Shown: positions 10,640-19,800 of the stretch, piece by piece
Position numbering within the stretch: position 1 is the stretch's first letter
Layout of the letters: each line of letters begins with the position of its first letter
DNA from: Hirsutella rhossiliensis
Taxonomy: Eukaryota; Ascomycota; Sordariomycetes; Hypocreales; Ophiocordycipitaceae
Reading direction: 5' to 3'
Assembly: GCF_020360975.1 (NCBI RefSeq)
Contig: NW_025408689.1
Coordinates: 558,001 to 622,000, forward strand
Length of the DNA stretch: 64,000 nt
Notes under the pieces: model-generated
The model's database searches: none
Told to the model about the DNA's origin: nothing
The model's input: the letters and a program-made list of their open reading frames with translations, nothing else
Translations under genes and position numbers: made by a program

Positions 10640-12415
10640 AATCTCTAAGACTTATATTAATAACCTAAGACCCTTAGAGCTATATATAGGACCGATAATT
10701 AAATAATTATATAGTTAATTACTCTATTAATCCTTAGCTATATACTATATATACTTTAGGTATATACCCTTATCCCTATTAAACTAGTTAAGCTTTTTTT
10801 TTAGCTTTATTAACCTATAGTTATAGAGGTCTAGCTAGACCTTATCTTTTACCGCGAACCTATTTATAGGATCCCGCGACTTATTAGCTTACCGCTCTTA
10901 GTCTTAAGCGGTAGATACTATTAAGGATTAATAGAACTCTATAACTTATTATAGCTTTTATTTAAAAGCGGACGCCTTACCTTCTAAGGAGCTAGCTAAG
11001 TAGCGCTTTATACTTATATCTATAGTAATAAGCTATACTAATAGCGGTTTAAACCTATATAGTATAAGAAAGGGGGATATATTAATAAAGGAGTTCGACC
11101 TACTATTAAGCGCTATCTAAGCTATAAGAAGCTACTTATCTTATTTTACTTAATTATAGGCTATTACCCTTTAAAGGTAAGCTCATACTTCTTAGTTAAG
11201 GCGTTTAAGCCCCTTATTAATCTATAGGTAGTAAGCTATACTTAGTAACTAAGTAACTTAAAGTAGCTTATAAAGGTACTATTAAAAGCGGCTAGTTTAA
11301 TTAGTACCCTTATTACTAGTAATTAAGACTAGCTACTAATAAAAGTAAGTATAGTACTAAAGGAAGCGCTTAGTATAGGCCTTTACTTTTATAGATAGTA
11401 TTAGCTTTAGTACTACCTCCTTACTTAAACGGTCCTTAATTACCTAGAGATTATAGTTACCGCCTACTATAAAGGGGAGGTCTATAATAAAGTATATTTA
11501 TATATATATATAAAACTAGTTAAGGACTAGTAATAACTTTAATAGCCCCCTCTTAAGCGCTTACTAGATCTTTAAGCGGCTATAGATATTATAGTTATAA
11601 AGGAAATAGCGGACGTATAGTACTATAAGTAGCTAGTAAAAGTCCTAGCTAATCGCTACTAGTATACCCTTATAGCTAGGATAGCTAATTACGCTTAAGT
11701 TATAAATTATTTATATAATCTGCCCTCTTAACCTATCCCGTACCTTAACTTTTAAGGGGGCCGCCTTAGCTATAGCCTCTATCGTTGCTAGCGCGCCTAG
11801 GACCTATAGCTTGCCCTTATAACGAAGGTAGCTATAGGGGTTAATATAGTAGTCGCTTACTTAGACTTTTTACCTAAGGCCGGGATTAAGGGAGCGCGCC
11901 CCTACTTTTATAGCGCGGCGTACGCTTATATACGTACTATCCTATACTACTAGCTAGTCTTATAGGCGTTAGAGCTCCTTATCTTAAAAGATACGCCGAG
12001 GGACGTTAGGCGTACCCTAAGGGGGGCCGGGATCCTAGCCGCTCCTAGGGGGTTACCCTCTACCCTTAATAAAGTAGTACTAAGGTAAGTCTAGAGCGCT
12101 TTATCTAAGATTATTTATATATCTCGCGTATTAAGGTCTATAAAGGTAAGCTAGTCCTACTCTCTTTATAAGAGGGCGTCTAAGATTATAGCCTCCTTAC
12201 TTAGTCTATACTTAATATAGAACTAAAAGTATAAGAGATACTCCGCTTAGCGCGCTTACTACTCTAAGAAATACTATTAAGTTATAAAATATTTAAGGTT
12301 CCTATAGTTTATAAGGATCTTAAAGCTCTTATAGCTATAAAGCTCTATTTACTTTTACTTAAGGTAGCTAATAATTGCTAATATCTCCTTATTATAGATT
12401 AAGTAGTTCTTTTTT
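10640..12415 (-). pseudogene. pol: Ty3/gypsy pol relic B' (RNase H to integrase C-terminus)
   Basis: This aligns with the pol relic of element B at 46400-48121 and 55981-56115: the stretch AACCTATAGTTATAGAGGTC occurs at both loci, and the text around 12250-12400 matches 55980-56110. On the minus strand, 10780-10860 encodes the integrase C-terminal signature read in B as VRDKV-LDLYNYRLV (gypsy GDKVWL type). Near 12290-12400 is the RNase H block NKE-LAII and a VLI-YKN-like stretch. All are stop-filled. The relic ends abruptly at 12415, where an LTR of family C is joined, so RT, protease and gag of this copy are missing. Confidence 0.75.
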
Positions 12416-13095
12416 TATAAGAAGGTATAAGCAATAAGTATAGGATCGGGTAATCGATAACGTAAGCGGAAAGATCGGTCGAAGGAGTATAGGGTAGAAT
12501 TTCGTCCGGAATTTATAACGAGTATATAAGGGGCTAAATAATATATTAAAAGAATAGCGTTATAAAGGATACTTATAAACTTACTTATTCTATCTACTAC
12601 TCCTAGGGAAATCCTTTGTCTTTTATAGACTATTGCTCGCTTACTAGTAGACTAATTAGTTAGCTTTCTAGTATATTCTATAGTGCTTATAAAGCTCTAT
12701 CTATAGTATGTCTTTCTAACTTAGTAGGTAGTCTAATTATAACGTAATGGTTAACGTAAGACTATAGGTTCTGGTATAAGTAGTAGATTTAACTAGAATG
12801 TTCTATGCCCTACCTATTCTCGTATCGCGGATATCTTCGGAACCGCTAGGCTAAAATAGGCAATAGGGTATCCGTTCTGCTCGTAATTAACTTATGTATT
12901 TTATGCATATTTTATTTTATTAGGATAGGCTTATCTTAACCTACCTTTCCTAAAGGAAGGTATAGATGTCTAGTAGAGGTCTTTATCTATAAGGGTTATT
13001 CCCTTCCTCTTTTTACTAGCTTAATCTATAGAGCCTCCCTATACCTATTATTTCTTTATAATAGTAAAATAGGAATATAAGGGTATATTCTTATA
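12416..13095. repeat. LTR of family C, copy 1
   Basis: A 680-bp sequence that begins TATAAGAAGGTATAAG and ends GTATATTCTTATA (ends TATAAGAA/TTCTTATA inverted). It is strongly similar along its length to 57895-58583. Unlike that copy it has no matching flanking pentamers (TTTTT left, AGTAT right), and its two sides belong to different elements (gypsy B' on the left, Copia-3 gag on the right). It retains more CA and TG than copy 2, for example TATGTATTTTATGCATATT near 12893. Strand is unknown because no PBS or PPT is attached. Confidence 0.75.
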
Positions 13096-13538
13096 AGTAT
13101 TTAGATTAGCTATTAAAGGCGCGCTTTATTCGATATTATATATCGCTTAATAAGGGATTAATAAATTACTTATAGATCGGTAAGATAGTTAACTAAGTTC
13201 TTATAGATCTAGTTAATACTCTATTATACTTTTATTCTTATAAAAGAGATATTTTTAATATCTATAGTATTCTCTCCTAGGGTTAATAAATCTAACGATT
13301 CCGCTATTACCTTACTAGTAATATAGCTTATAAGATCGTTACTTAATAAGTTATCTTTAAGATCTATCTTCTACTTATTAAAGGAGTCTCTTTTATTAAG
13401 GATAGTTCCTTTATAGTCTTTCTTACCTATAGTACTAGGTCTTTACTATTAACCGTCGATTCTTAACGAAAACGTATTCTTATATACCGAGTTTAATCGT
13501 ATAATAAAAGTATAATAAAAGCAACCGGGTATATAACC
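13096..13538 (-). pseudogene. gag: Copia-3 gag N-terminal part and leader
   Basis: On the minus strand, leftward from the LTR at 13539, the sequence starts GGTTATATACCCGGTTG (PBS position) and then reads a Gag-like frame: FSLRIDG, STIGKKDYKGTILNKRDSFNK, KIDLKDNLLSNDLISYI, SKVIAESLDLLTLGEN. The pattern [N/D]-x-W-K-I-D-L-K-D-x-L-x-x-N-D-L is typical of Ty1/copia Gag. Stops are RIP type. The relic is truncated at 13095 by the family C LTR. Confidence 0.65.
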
Positions 13539-13690
13539 TATTACGATTAAACTTACTTCTATTTAATTCTATTTAATAGCTCTTAATATATATATATATA
13601 TAGTAGCACGTCTATACTACTATCTAGTAACTTACTACTTATAACTACTACCTAAATATATCTTAGTCTATATCTTATATTAAGTTAATA
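13539..13690 (-). repeat. Copia-3 LTR, minus orientation
   Basis: 152 bp. On the minus strand it starts TATTAACTTAATATAAG and ends TTTAATCGTAATA, followed by a PBS-like segment and gag. It is an inverted near-copy of 13750-13901. It contains a (TA)n run and a GCACGTC motif. Confidence 0.8.
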
Positions 13691-13749
13691 GAATTAGACC
13701 TATATACTATAAATAGCTTTATAGTTAAAGTCTAATAGCTCTAAGGGAG
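13691..13749. other. 59-bp spacer between inverted Copia-3 LTRs
   Basis: The spacer ends CTCTAAGGGAG, a polypurine-like tract that would precede a plus-strand 3' LTR. It also holds a short internal inverted repeat (AATTAGAC near 13692, GTCTAATA near 13723). Confidence 0.5.
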
Positions 13750-13901
13750 TATTAACTTAATATAAGATATAGACTAAGATATATTTAGGTAGTAGTTATA
13801 AGTAGTAAGTTACTAGATAGTAGTATAGACGTGCTACTATATATATATATATATTAAGAGCTGTTAGATAGAATTAAATAGAAGGAAGTTTAATCGTAAT
13901 A
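13750..13901 (+). repeat. Copia-3 LTR, plus orientation
   Basis: 152 bp, TATTAACTTAATATAAG to TTTAATCGTAATA, the reverse complement of 13539-13690 with few differences. It is preceded by a polypurine-like tract and not followed by a PBS, so it is most likely a 3' LTR end. With its partner it forms a near-perfect 152-bp inverted repeat. Confidence 0.8.
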
Positions 13902-14195
13902 TAATACTAGATCGAATATACTATAGCGGAGGAGGGCTACGAGGAACGAGACAATAATAATATAGTAGAGAAAGCCGTGAAACTAAGAACCCGCCGCTAC
14001 GACTAACTACCTTAATACGTATATTAAGGCCTTAGACGGGGGGTAGTATCACGACCCTACGCGCTAGCGTAAGGACACTAGCGCAGAACCTTACTAGTGT
14101 TACGTGCCTAAGCAGTATTACGTGCCTACGTGCGACCTCGTGCTTACCTTAGCGAGCTTAGACTATTAGTCGTCCGTAGGCGGAGAGGAGCTACT
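13902..14195 (+). mobile_element. 3' end of another LTR element (fragment)
   Basis: After the Copia-3 LTR the sequence is GC-richer and less mutated. A purine tract GACGGGGGGTAG (about 14036-14047) is followed by TATCACGACCCTACGCG, a likely LTR start (TGTCACGAC before RIP, a common gypsy LTR start). The LTR appears to continue to at least 14258. No coding domain can be named, and the 3' limit of the LTR is not defined. Confidence 0.4.
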
Positions 14196-14254
14196 ATACC
14201 TAATCGGTAGGGTTATATAACGTCCTCGACTAGATAGTCTAAGGATCCTATCTA
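14196..14254 (+). repeat. Inverted repeat arm, left
   Basis: 59 bp (ATACCTAATCGG ... GGATCCTATCTA) repeated in reverse complement at 14715-14773 with one C/T difference. It contains GTTATATAAC, a TATA-like box. Probably parts of two LTRs of the same family in opposite orientation. Confidence 0.75.
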
Positions 14255-14714
14255 TTACTCGCACTACTCTACGGTTATTTTTAACGGGGTTTAAAATCCC
14301 GAAATTTTAGATTTATTAACGACTACGTTAAAACATCTTATATTTATCCTTAATTTTACTAGGCTATACGCAAAGGTATACTATATCTAGAAATCTATTT
14401 ATTTTATATACCTAAGGCCTATATCTTATAGAAAAGTAAAAGATATAGTAAACGAGCCGGCCTTAAAATCATACTAAATAGGGAGCACTAGCTATAAGTT
14501 AGCGGGGCTATAAATTATAGTTAGCTTTAACCGCGCACTCTAGCGACGCTAGTTTTAGCCTAATATAGCCTAAACTTTAATTAACTATAAAAGAAAAGTA
14601 GGTAAATCGAACGATTCTATATAACTAATTAGAAGCGGTATAGTTATAGAAAAAAAAATATTTAAAGATACTCTTTAATTTCGTAAAATATTACTCCGCA
14701 CACGCCTAACATTC
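14255..14714. other. Spacer between inverted repeat arms
   Basis: 460 bp, moderately RIP-mutated. No ORF or boundary found. AAAATCCCGAAATTTTAG near 14291 forms a short imperfect palindrome. Confidence 0.3.
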
Positions 14715-14773
14715 TAGATAGGATCCTTAGACTATCTAGTCGAGGACGTTATATAACCCTACCGATTAAGTAT
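14715..14773 (-). repeat. Inverted repeat arm, right
   Basis: Reverse complement of 14196-14254 with one mismatch. Beyond it (to about 14810) the minus strand reads GGGTCACGGGATCCGG, a possible LTR start, so the arm may belong to a minus-strand LTR. Confidence 0.75.
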
Positions 14774-15689
14774 AAGGGATTTACTAGTAATCTGCCGGAT
14801 CCCGTGACCCGCCGGACTTATACGCCGCTACGAGCCTCTATAGCGTAGTAGTAATACGTCTAGAGCCTCTACGTCGTAGAGGGTCCTATTCGAAGCCGGC
14901 TAGAAGCACCCCTAGGCGAATAGGGTATACCTGGGTTCCCGCCCGTTAATAGGGAATAGCGTTATAAGAAAACATAATCGGCGTACTAACTACTATTAAT
15001 AACTAATATAACTACGCTTTAACTTCGATATATCGCGCTTTAGTTACTAGGAATAGGATGCTAAATACTTAGAGAAATTAACCTTTAAGTAGGTCTATTA
15101 TAGAGTAAATAGTAAAATAGTTAGCGTAGCGTAAGATAATCTATAGGGCTTAGGAAGTTAAGGAATAAACGTATTAAACTATACTCTAGATAGTATAAAG
15201 GCCTTATAAGGACCTCCTTCTAGGCGAAATAAATCCTACTACTACTACGCCGCTACGAGCTCGATATTAATCTATAATAACTCTATAGTAACTAGGCTCG
15301 ATTTTCCTAAATTTAAAATACAACGAAAATATAATTGCAATATATATATTATCCTATTTTATAGTCCTTAAGCTACTATAGTCGCTTACTATTCCGCTGC
15401 GGGCGTCCCGAGCTCCGATATACTACTACTATCTCCCGATCACTCTTAATAGCTAGAGAAGGTCGTTAGGCACGAGCTATCTAGTCTAGCGGAATCCTTA
15501 CCTTTTTTACTAACCCGTCCTTTAGCTAATCTAGCGGCTGCGATATTACCGGAAGCTCTAGGGTTAGTAGAAGAGCGACGACTATTTCGTCTAGAGTCCC
15601 TAGACTCTTCTCTCGAGCTTTAAAAGGCACCCGCTAGCGCCGCGGCTTCTATTATATACTTTCCCGGCTTAGACCTTTAAGATCGTCTT
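14774..15689. other. Unassigned, partly GC-rich TE debris
   Basis: Contains GC-richer stretches (14790-14950 and 15390-15660) and a RIP-saturated middle. No family recognised. The part next to 15690 may still be the 3' untranslated end of the pogo-like element. Confidence 0.3.
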
Positions 15690-16980
15690 AAAGTTATCGA
15701 CTGCCCGCTTTCTCTTACTTCTTCGCTTCTTTTTCCTATAAATTTCGCTCCCTTTTCTCCTCTCGCTACTTCTTTCTTTCTAATACTTACTCTTTTTACT
15801 CCTCCGCCTTTTTTTATCGCTAAACCCTCTAGAATTCCCTCTAAATTACTTCCTCTTTCTTCTAGACCTCTATCGCCGCTTTCTTTACTTAAGCTTAAGC
15901 TACTTTTTACGGGCTAAAGACCTAAGTATAGTTAGGATCCGTATAGTTAAAGAGATAATCTTTTAGAGCTATACTACGCTACCTACGCTATTTCTTATAA
16001 ATTATAGTCTTATAGAGTCCCTTATTCTTATATCTAAGTAGCTTAACCTCGGATTAAAGGCTTTTAAGAGTACTCTTTAGCTTCTAAGCACTAACTTTAG
16101 CATTAGCGGTAGATTTATCGACTACTTTATCGATAAGCCGTCGTAATTCTCGAGCGGTAGGTTGCTGCAATGCTAGGGAGTCTTCTAAATCGCTGCCTAT
16201 ATCGGAATCGTCGTATTTATTCTTTATAATATATAATAAGACGACTTCGGAGTCTAAAGGCAGGAGGCCGGTCCGTATCCACCCGCTTATAATGTTCTCC
16301 GGGGAGAAGGACGTCTCTAATACGTTCTAAAACAAGGTCTATAATTCGCGTTTAGACAGCCTAATAAGTCCTTATAATTTTACCATCCACCGGATAAGCT
16401 AATTTATATATGCCGTCGATAAGGGACCGAATAGAGATACGTCTAGGGGCTAGAGCCGATAAATAGAATAAGGGGGAAACACCGCAACGATAATCCGATG
16501 CTAGTCACACCACTCTAGAAAGTCTATATTAATATAGCTTAAGTGGCCATCGGTAATAAGAAGGCGATAATCGCGGCCGTTTCGCGCCTTTGCCTTAGTA
16601 AACCGATCAAAAACGCTAATAAGCTACTCTTTTCTAAGCTCGTAGTTAGTCTAGCCTATATCTAAGGTCGTAAAGAAGGCTAATTAATGCTCTAGGTTAA
16701 ATTCCGTAAGCTAAGTATCCTAAACTTATCCTAGCTTGCCTTAGTAGATAAGAAAAGAAGGCAGCGATATTATGTCCTAATAGATATAAGCTACGAACGT
16801 AATCTAGGATCGATTGCCGTCTTACGATGCACCGAGCAATTTGCCTTCCTTTTTCTAATTAAGAGAGAACACTCTCTTAGTTCGGTTAATAACACCTAAG
16901 AGAAAGCCTTTTTCGTCCATATTATACGTGTTATAAGGGGCGATGTCGTATTCCTTAATTTTTGAGCGTAAAGCTAGCAT
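15690..16980 (-). pseudogene. pogo/Fot1-type DDE transposase, 5'-truncated, RIP-broken
   Basis: A cut-and-paste transposase of the Tc1/mariner superfamily, pogo/Fot1 branch. On the minus strand from 16980 one frame reads YNMDEKGFLLGVINRTKR (first catalytic Asp), then RNGRDYRLLITDGHLSYINI (second Asp, LITDGH), then VAVFPPYSIYRL and, after a stop in place of Gln, PLDVSLFGPLS (third acidic residue). SPENIISGWIRTGLLPLDSE follows, then a long basic coiled-coil-like C-terminus. About twenty TAG/TAA stops replace Gln or Trp, with no frameshift needed. The N-terminal helix-turn-helix and CENP-B-like domains are absent: sequence upstream of 16980 is unrelated in frame. CA/TG content is higher than in the flanking regions, so RIP was milder here. 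Confidence 0.88.
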
Positions 16981-17048
16981 CTATCAGCCGACACTTCCTC
17001 TTGGTCTGCTTGAAGGGGACAATTAGAGGCAAGTTCTTCAACTGATAG
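16981..17048. repeat. Short imperfect hairpin, possible transposon terminal repeat
   Basis: 68 bp bounded by CTATCAG and CTGATAG. The ends are imperfect inverted repeats (CTATCAGCCGACACTTCCTC against CTATCAGTTGAAGAACTTGC on the other strand). It lies directly at the truncated 5' end of the transposase relic, so it may be that element's terminal repeat left after an internal deletion, or a separate MITE. The sequence is not RIP-mutated. Confidence 0.4.
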
Positions 17049-17084
17049 GCAAGATCACCCTAGATAGGGATGATTTTTAGTATT

Positions 17085-17203
17085 AATCGATTCGATCGTC
17101 GATCGATTCGAATTAAACAGCGATCGATCGATATCGAACGATTAAAGGTAACGATCGTTAAAATTCGATCGATCAGGCTCGAAAATCGATCTATAAGATC
17201 GAT
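17085..17203. repeat. CGAT-rich block
   Basis: About 120 bp dominated by CGAT/ATCGAT words, for example GATTCGATCGTCGATCGATT and GCGATCGATCGATATCGAAC. It contains overlapping short palindromes. It separates the pogo relic from the helicase relic. Unlike its surroundings it is built almost entirely of GATC/TCGA steps that offer no CpA sites to RIP. Origin unknown: satellite-like, or the end of an element. Confidence 0.6.
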
Positions 17204-17209
17204 TTCCAA

Positions 17210-17932
17210 CTCTGGCTATCCGTCGAGTCATGGAAACTTCTAAGCCAGCGTGTGCAGGCCAAGCTAGGCCAGCGCGAGGTAGATGCGTTTAATGCTGCTC
17301 TTTATATCTATAGCAAGAAAGCACGTATAAACGAGTACAACTATAAGTATCTCGTCCGCCTTAAGCGTCTAGCAATCTAAGTCATGGCAAAGAACATTAG
17401 TAACGGTGCTGATAGGGCAATATCGGAATAAGCCAGCAACCTTGCTAGCCAGTTTGCGGTATGCATTAGTGCTCGTCTCATGCTAACCCAGAACATCTGG
17501 CATCTAATAGGCCTAGTCAATGGCGCCTAAGGGACAGTATATGACATCGGTTGGGCCTCTGGCGCTGATACGCACTGTGACCCGCCGTCTGTTATTATAA
17601 TGGTGATGGATAAGTATACCGGGCCATCGTATCTAATCACGGATGATAGGCGCGAGGTAGTGCCCATACTCCTAGTAAAGCGAGATTTCTTTCTTGGGGC
17701 GTCCGCCTATACCCGAACGCAATTCCCACTCATAGCATCATATGCCATTACGGTTTATAAGTCATAAAGCATTATAGTAGATAAAATGGTGACCGATCTA
17801 TCTGAACGTGACTTCTAGACTAGGCTTAGCTATATTGCGGTCTCTAGGGTTAAGACATTAGAGGGCCTAATGATCGACACGCCATTTAAACGGGCATCTC
17901 TCTACTATAAGAAGCTACCTAATGGCAAGTAA
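17210..17932 (+). pseudogene. Pif1-type helicase C-terminal part, probably Helitron
   Basis: 241 codons in one frame with five internal stops. The order of motifs is that of Pif1 superfamily-1B helicases as found at the C-terminus of Helitron RepHel: GLVNGA near 17500 followed by GTVYDIGWASGA, DKYTGPSYLITDD, VPILLVKRDFF, then TRTQFPLIASYAITVYKS and YIAVSRVKTLEGLMID. Motif SQG after YKS is lost (TAA AGC for CAA GGC), again the RIP direction. The upstream Walker A and Rep domains are not present. Mutation load is far lower than in the LTR elements. Helitron origin is an inference from the helicase type and context; a host PIF1 fragment is less likely. Confidence 0.8.
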
Positions 17933-18212
17933 AGCTCCATTATATTATTCATACTTAAGGTCCTATAAGCCCTAACAAATTAGCAGGTTTTCTAATAAAA
18001 GTCCGCGACGAGAATCGGCGTAAGCAATAGCAACTTTGCCAACTACTATTCTAAACTCGTTTTTCTTAGTGACGTCGCTATAGTATACGGAGGCGGCTAA
18101 AACAGGTCATGGCCATTCATATATCGCCCCGTGGTGCAGCAGCGCATAGCCAGAGTTAGTAGTACGAAATATCACCGTGTTATTATCACGTCATAGAGAC
18201 ACATCCTTCGGA
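17933..18212. other. Little-mutated sequence after the helicase relic
   Basis: 280 bp with normal CA/TG content and no ORF. GCCCCGTGGTGCAGCAGCGC near 18126 is GC-rich, but I could not fix a Helitron 3' hairpin and CTRR end. Confidence 0.3.
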
Positions 18213-18533
18213 CTATATTACATCCTCCCCACCTCCGGTGAGGGTGTCAGCATATTTTATTCTTAAGTTCCGGTCATATTTCAACTGTTTCAAATGGTAG
18301 ACATTTGGTGGGGATTTTTTCAATTGCGCTACCCAAAGGGGGGTGGGGCATGGTAGTTCAAGGGGGGTTTTGTCATGTTCGAAGATGAGCTTGTGGATGG
18401 TCTTGTCCACACGGGCCCGAAGCTCCTTGAGCCACTTATCCCAATCTTGAGGCTCCGTAAGAATCGAGAGCGGTTGTGGAAGAATGCAGCAACCGGAAGT
18501 TACAGAAACACTTGTTTCTCCCGGGGTCGTAAC
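18213..18533 (-). pseudogene. gag: Copia-4 gag N-terminal fragment, frame intact
   Basis: About 107 open codons on the minus strand, from just inside an LTR end at 18534. The stretch LTEPQDWDKWLKELRARVDK matches the beginning of Copia-1 Gag (EP-D-EK-VKELRAYIDRTIYN near 24850-24930) with clear similarity, so the piece is the N-terminus of a Ty1/copia Gag. The frame closes with a stop at 18213-18215, so this is a fragment. An ATG that would open the frame lies in the LTR and is probably not the real start. The sequence between gag and LTR, GTTACGACCCCGGGAG on the minus strand, sits at the PBS position. The lack of RIP stops is unusual for this window. Confidence 0.75.
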
Positions 18534-18860
18534 TCTCGCGAAGAGAGAATGCAAGTGATGAATTGATTAAGTTCCTTGTCCTTAGATTCTTCCTCCTCTC
18601 TAACAAAAAGTGACTTCGTATAGTTCCGTCACCTGTAGCGGCTGCCTTGTGGTGGCGATGTCGCCACCCAGGCCGCCTAGATGACGTTGTCATCTAGAAG
18701 ATGCGAGTCCCTTTCACACTAAGTCGATTGCCTGTTGACAAACTGGTCATCTCCGTGCCCTCGATGGGATTCTACGTCCTACCTCGCCAACCTCGGAGGT
18801 TTAGGACACCGAAACTCAATATAACGGCGTAGGCCGTCGCGACGAACAGGCGCAAGGCGA
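18534..18860 (-). repeat. Copia-4 LTR, weakly mutated copy (right limit uncertain)
   Basis: It ends, on the minus strand, CTCTCTTCGCGAGA, the same end as the Copia-1 LTR. It aligns with 23777-24125: TTAGATTCTTCCTCCT and further blocks to about GTAGGCCGTCGCGACGAACA match, the second copy being the RIP-converted version. The LTR start was not located. Confidence 0.65.
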
Positions 18861-19192
18861 GATTATAGAGTCACCCATAGCAGGGGTGCATTCGGTGCTC
18901 GCACCTAGTTATCTTTATAACTCTTCCTCTTATAGCGACGGGAAAGGGAATCGTCCTCCTGGACTTATATTTTAGGTCGCCGTATCCGACACTTGCCATC
19001 GTGTCGAGAAGAAGGGTCTAAGACTCGGTCCTAAAGCCTGATAGCTAGCTGAAGGTGTAGGGGCGAGATAGGATAAAACGGGGAGGACGTGGCACGCTGA
19101 CGCGGAGAGATGGGTGCCTATGAATTAGTAAGTCCGTAAGGAAGAAGATGGAAGACGGAGGAAGAAGCAGGATAAGGGGATAAATAAAGGGC
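18861..19192. other. Unassigned, weakly mutated
   Basis: No ORF or repeat boundary identified. CA and TG are present at near-normal frequency, continuing the low-RIP island. Confidence 0.3.
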
Positions 19193-19800
19193 CTATAATA
19201 GAAAGGAAGAAGGAATATATATACACCCTAAAATAATTATGCCCTTTGCCCTGCTTTCTTCGTAAGACATCGAGTAGAGGCTAACTCTTTTATCGATAGC
19301 GGATAAGACGAATAAATTAAACTTGATTTCGGCTTCTATTTTCGCAAGCCTGTTTAAATCACCTTGAGGTTCTCCTAGTGTTCCCTCTAGGCTCGTCACG
19401 ATACACTAGACAGCGCGAGCGGAGGAGCTATAATAAAATCACCGGGAGGAAGGATATATAGTTTCGATTGCCTAAGTAAAGATAGCAAGCTCCTAGGAAA
19501 AGGCATAAGAGGCAGCGTGCTTAGAAATGCTAGAGGAGCAAGCAACCGGCCGTAGAAGAGTGTTAAATTTAAATATCTTTACTAGCTATTAGAATAAGAG
19601 TAGTCCCTTAATGCCTCCTCTATAAAACATTCTATAAGCTAGCATTAATATTCTCGGTTATCTATATACGAGACTTATTAGGGAACTGCCTCGTATTAGC
19701 GATTTATGCGATATATACTAACAGTTAATATATTATAGCCTATAAATTCCCCTTACTGCCTTTATTTATAGTTACCGTGTATTTAAGGAACGAGGTTTAA
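19193..19800 (-). pseudogene. Family D protein relic, copy 1 (C-terminal end)
   Basis: An open 68-codon stretch at 19193-19399 on the minus strand contains LAKIEAEIKFNLFVLSAIDK and continues upstream in the same frame (SLEGTLGEPQGDLNR, AIFT-AIETI) with some stops. The same protein pattern appears at 38930-39260 (IFTKALKILHRSFKRLYNR, YIIKTLEENTNKIL) and the DNA aligns past 19560/39265, so two loci carry the same repeat. I do not recognise the family. A coiled-coil-like, Lys/Glu-rich composition is visible. Copy 1 up to about 19540 is little mutated and turns RIP-saturated beyond that. Confidence 0.5.

Noticed and set aside
13560..13870. Possible CRISPR-like or satellite array from repeated TA-rich words
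   Set aside because: The repetition is explained by the two inverted Copia-3 LTRs and their (TA)n runs.
18375..18566. 63-codon plus-strand open frame
   Set aside because: It lies antisense to the Copia-4 gag fragment and crosses the LTR border; no protein-like features of its own.
18436..18693. 85-codon minus-strand open frame
   Set aside because: It runs from the LTR into the gag leader in a different frame from the recognisable Gag; chance frame in low-RIP sequence.
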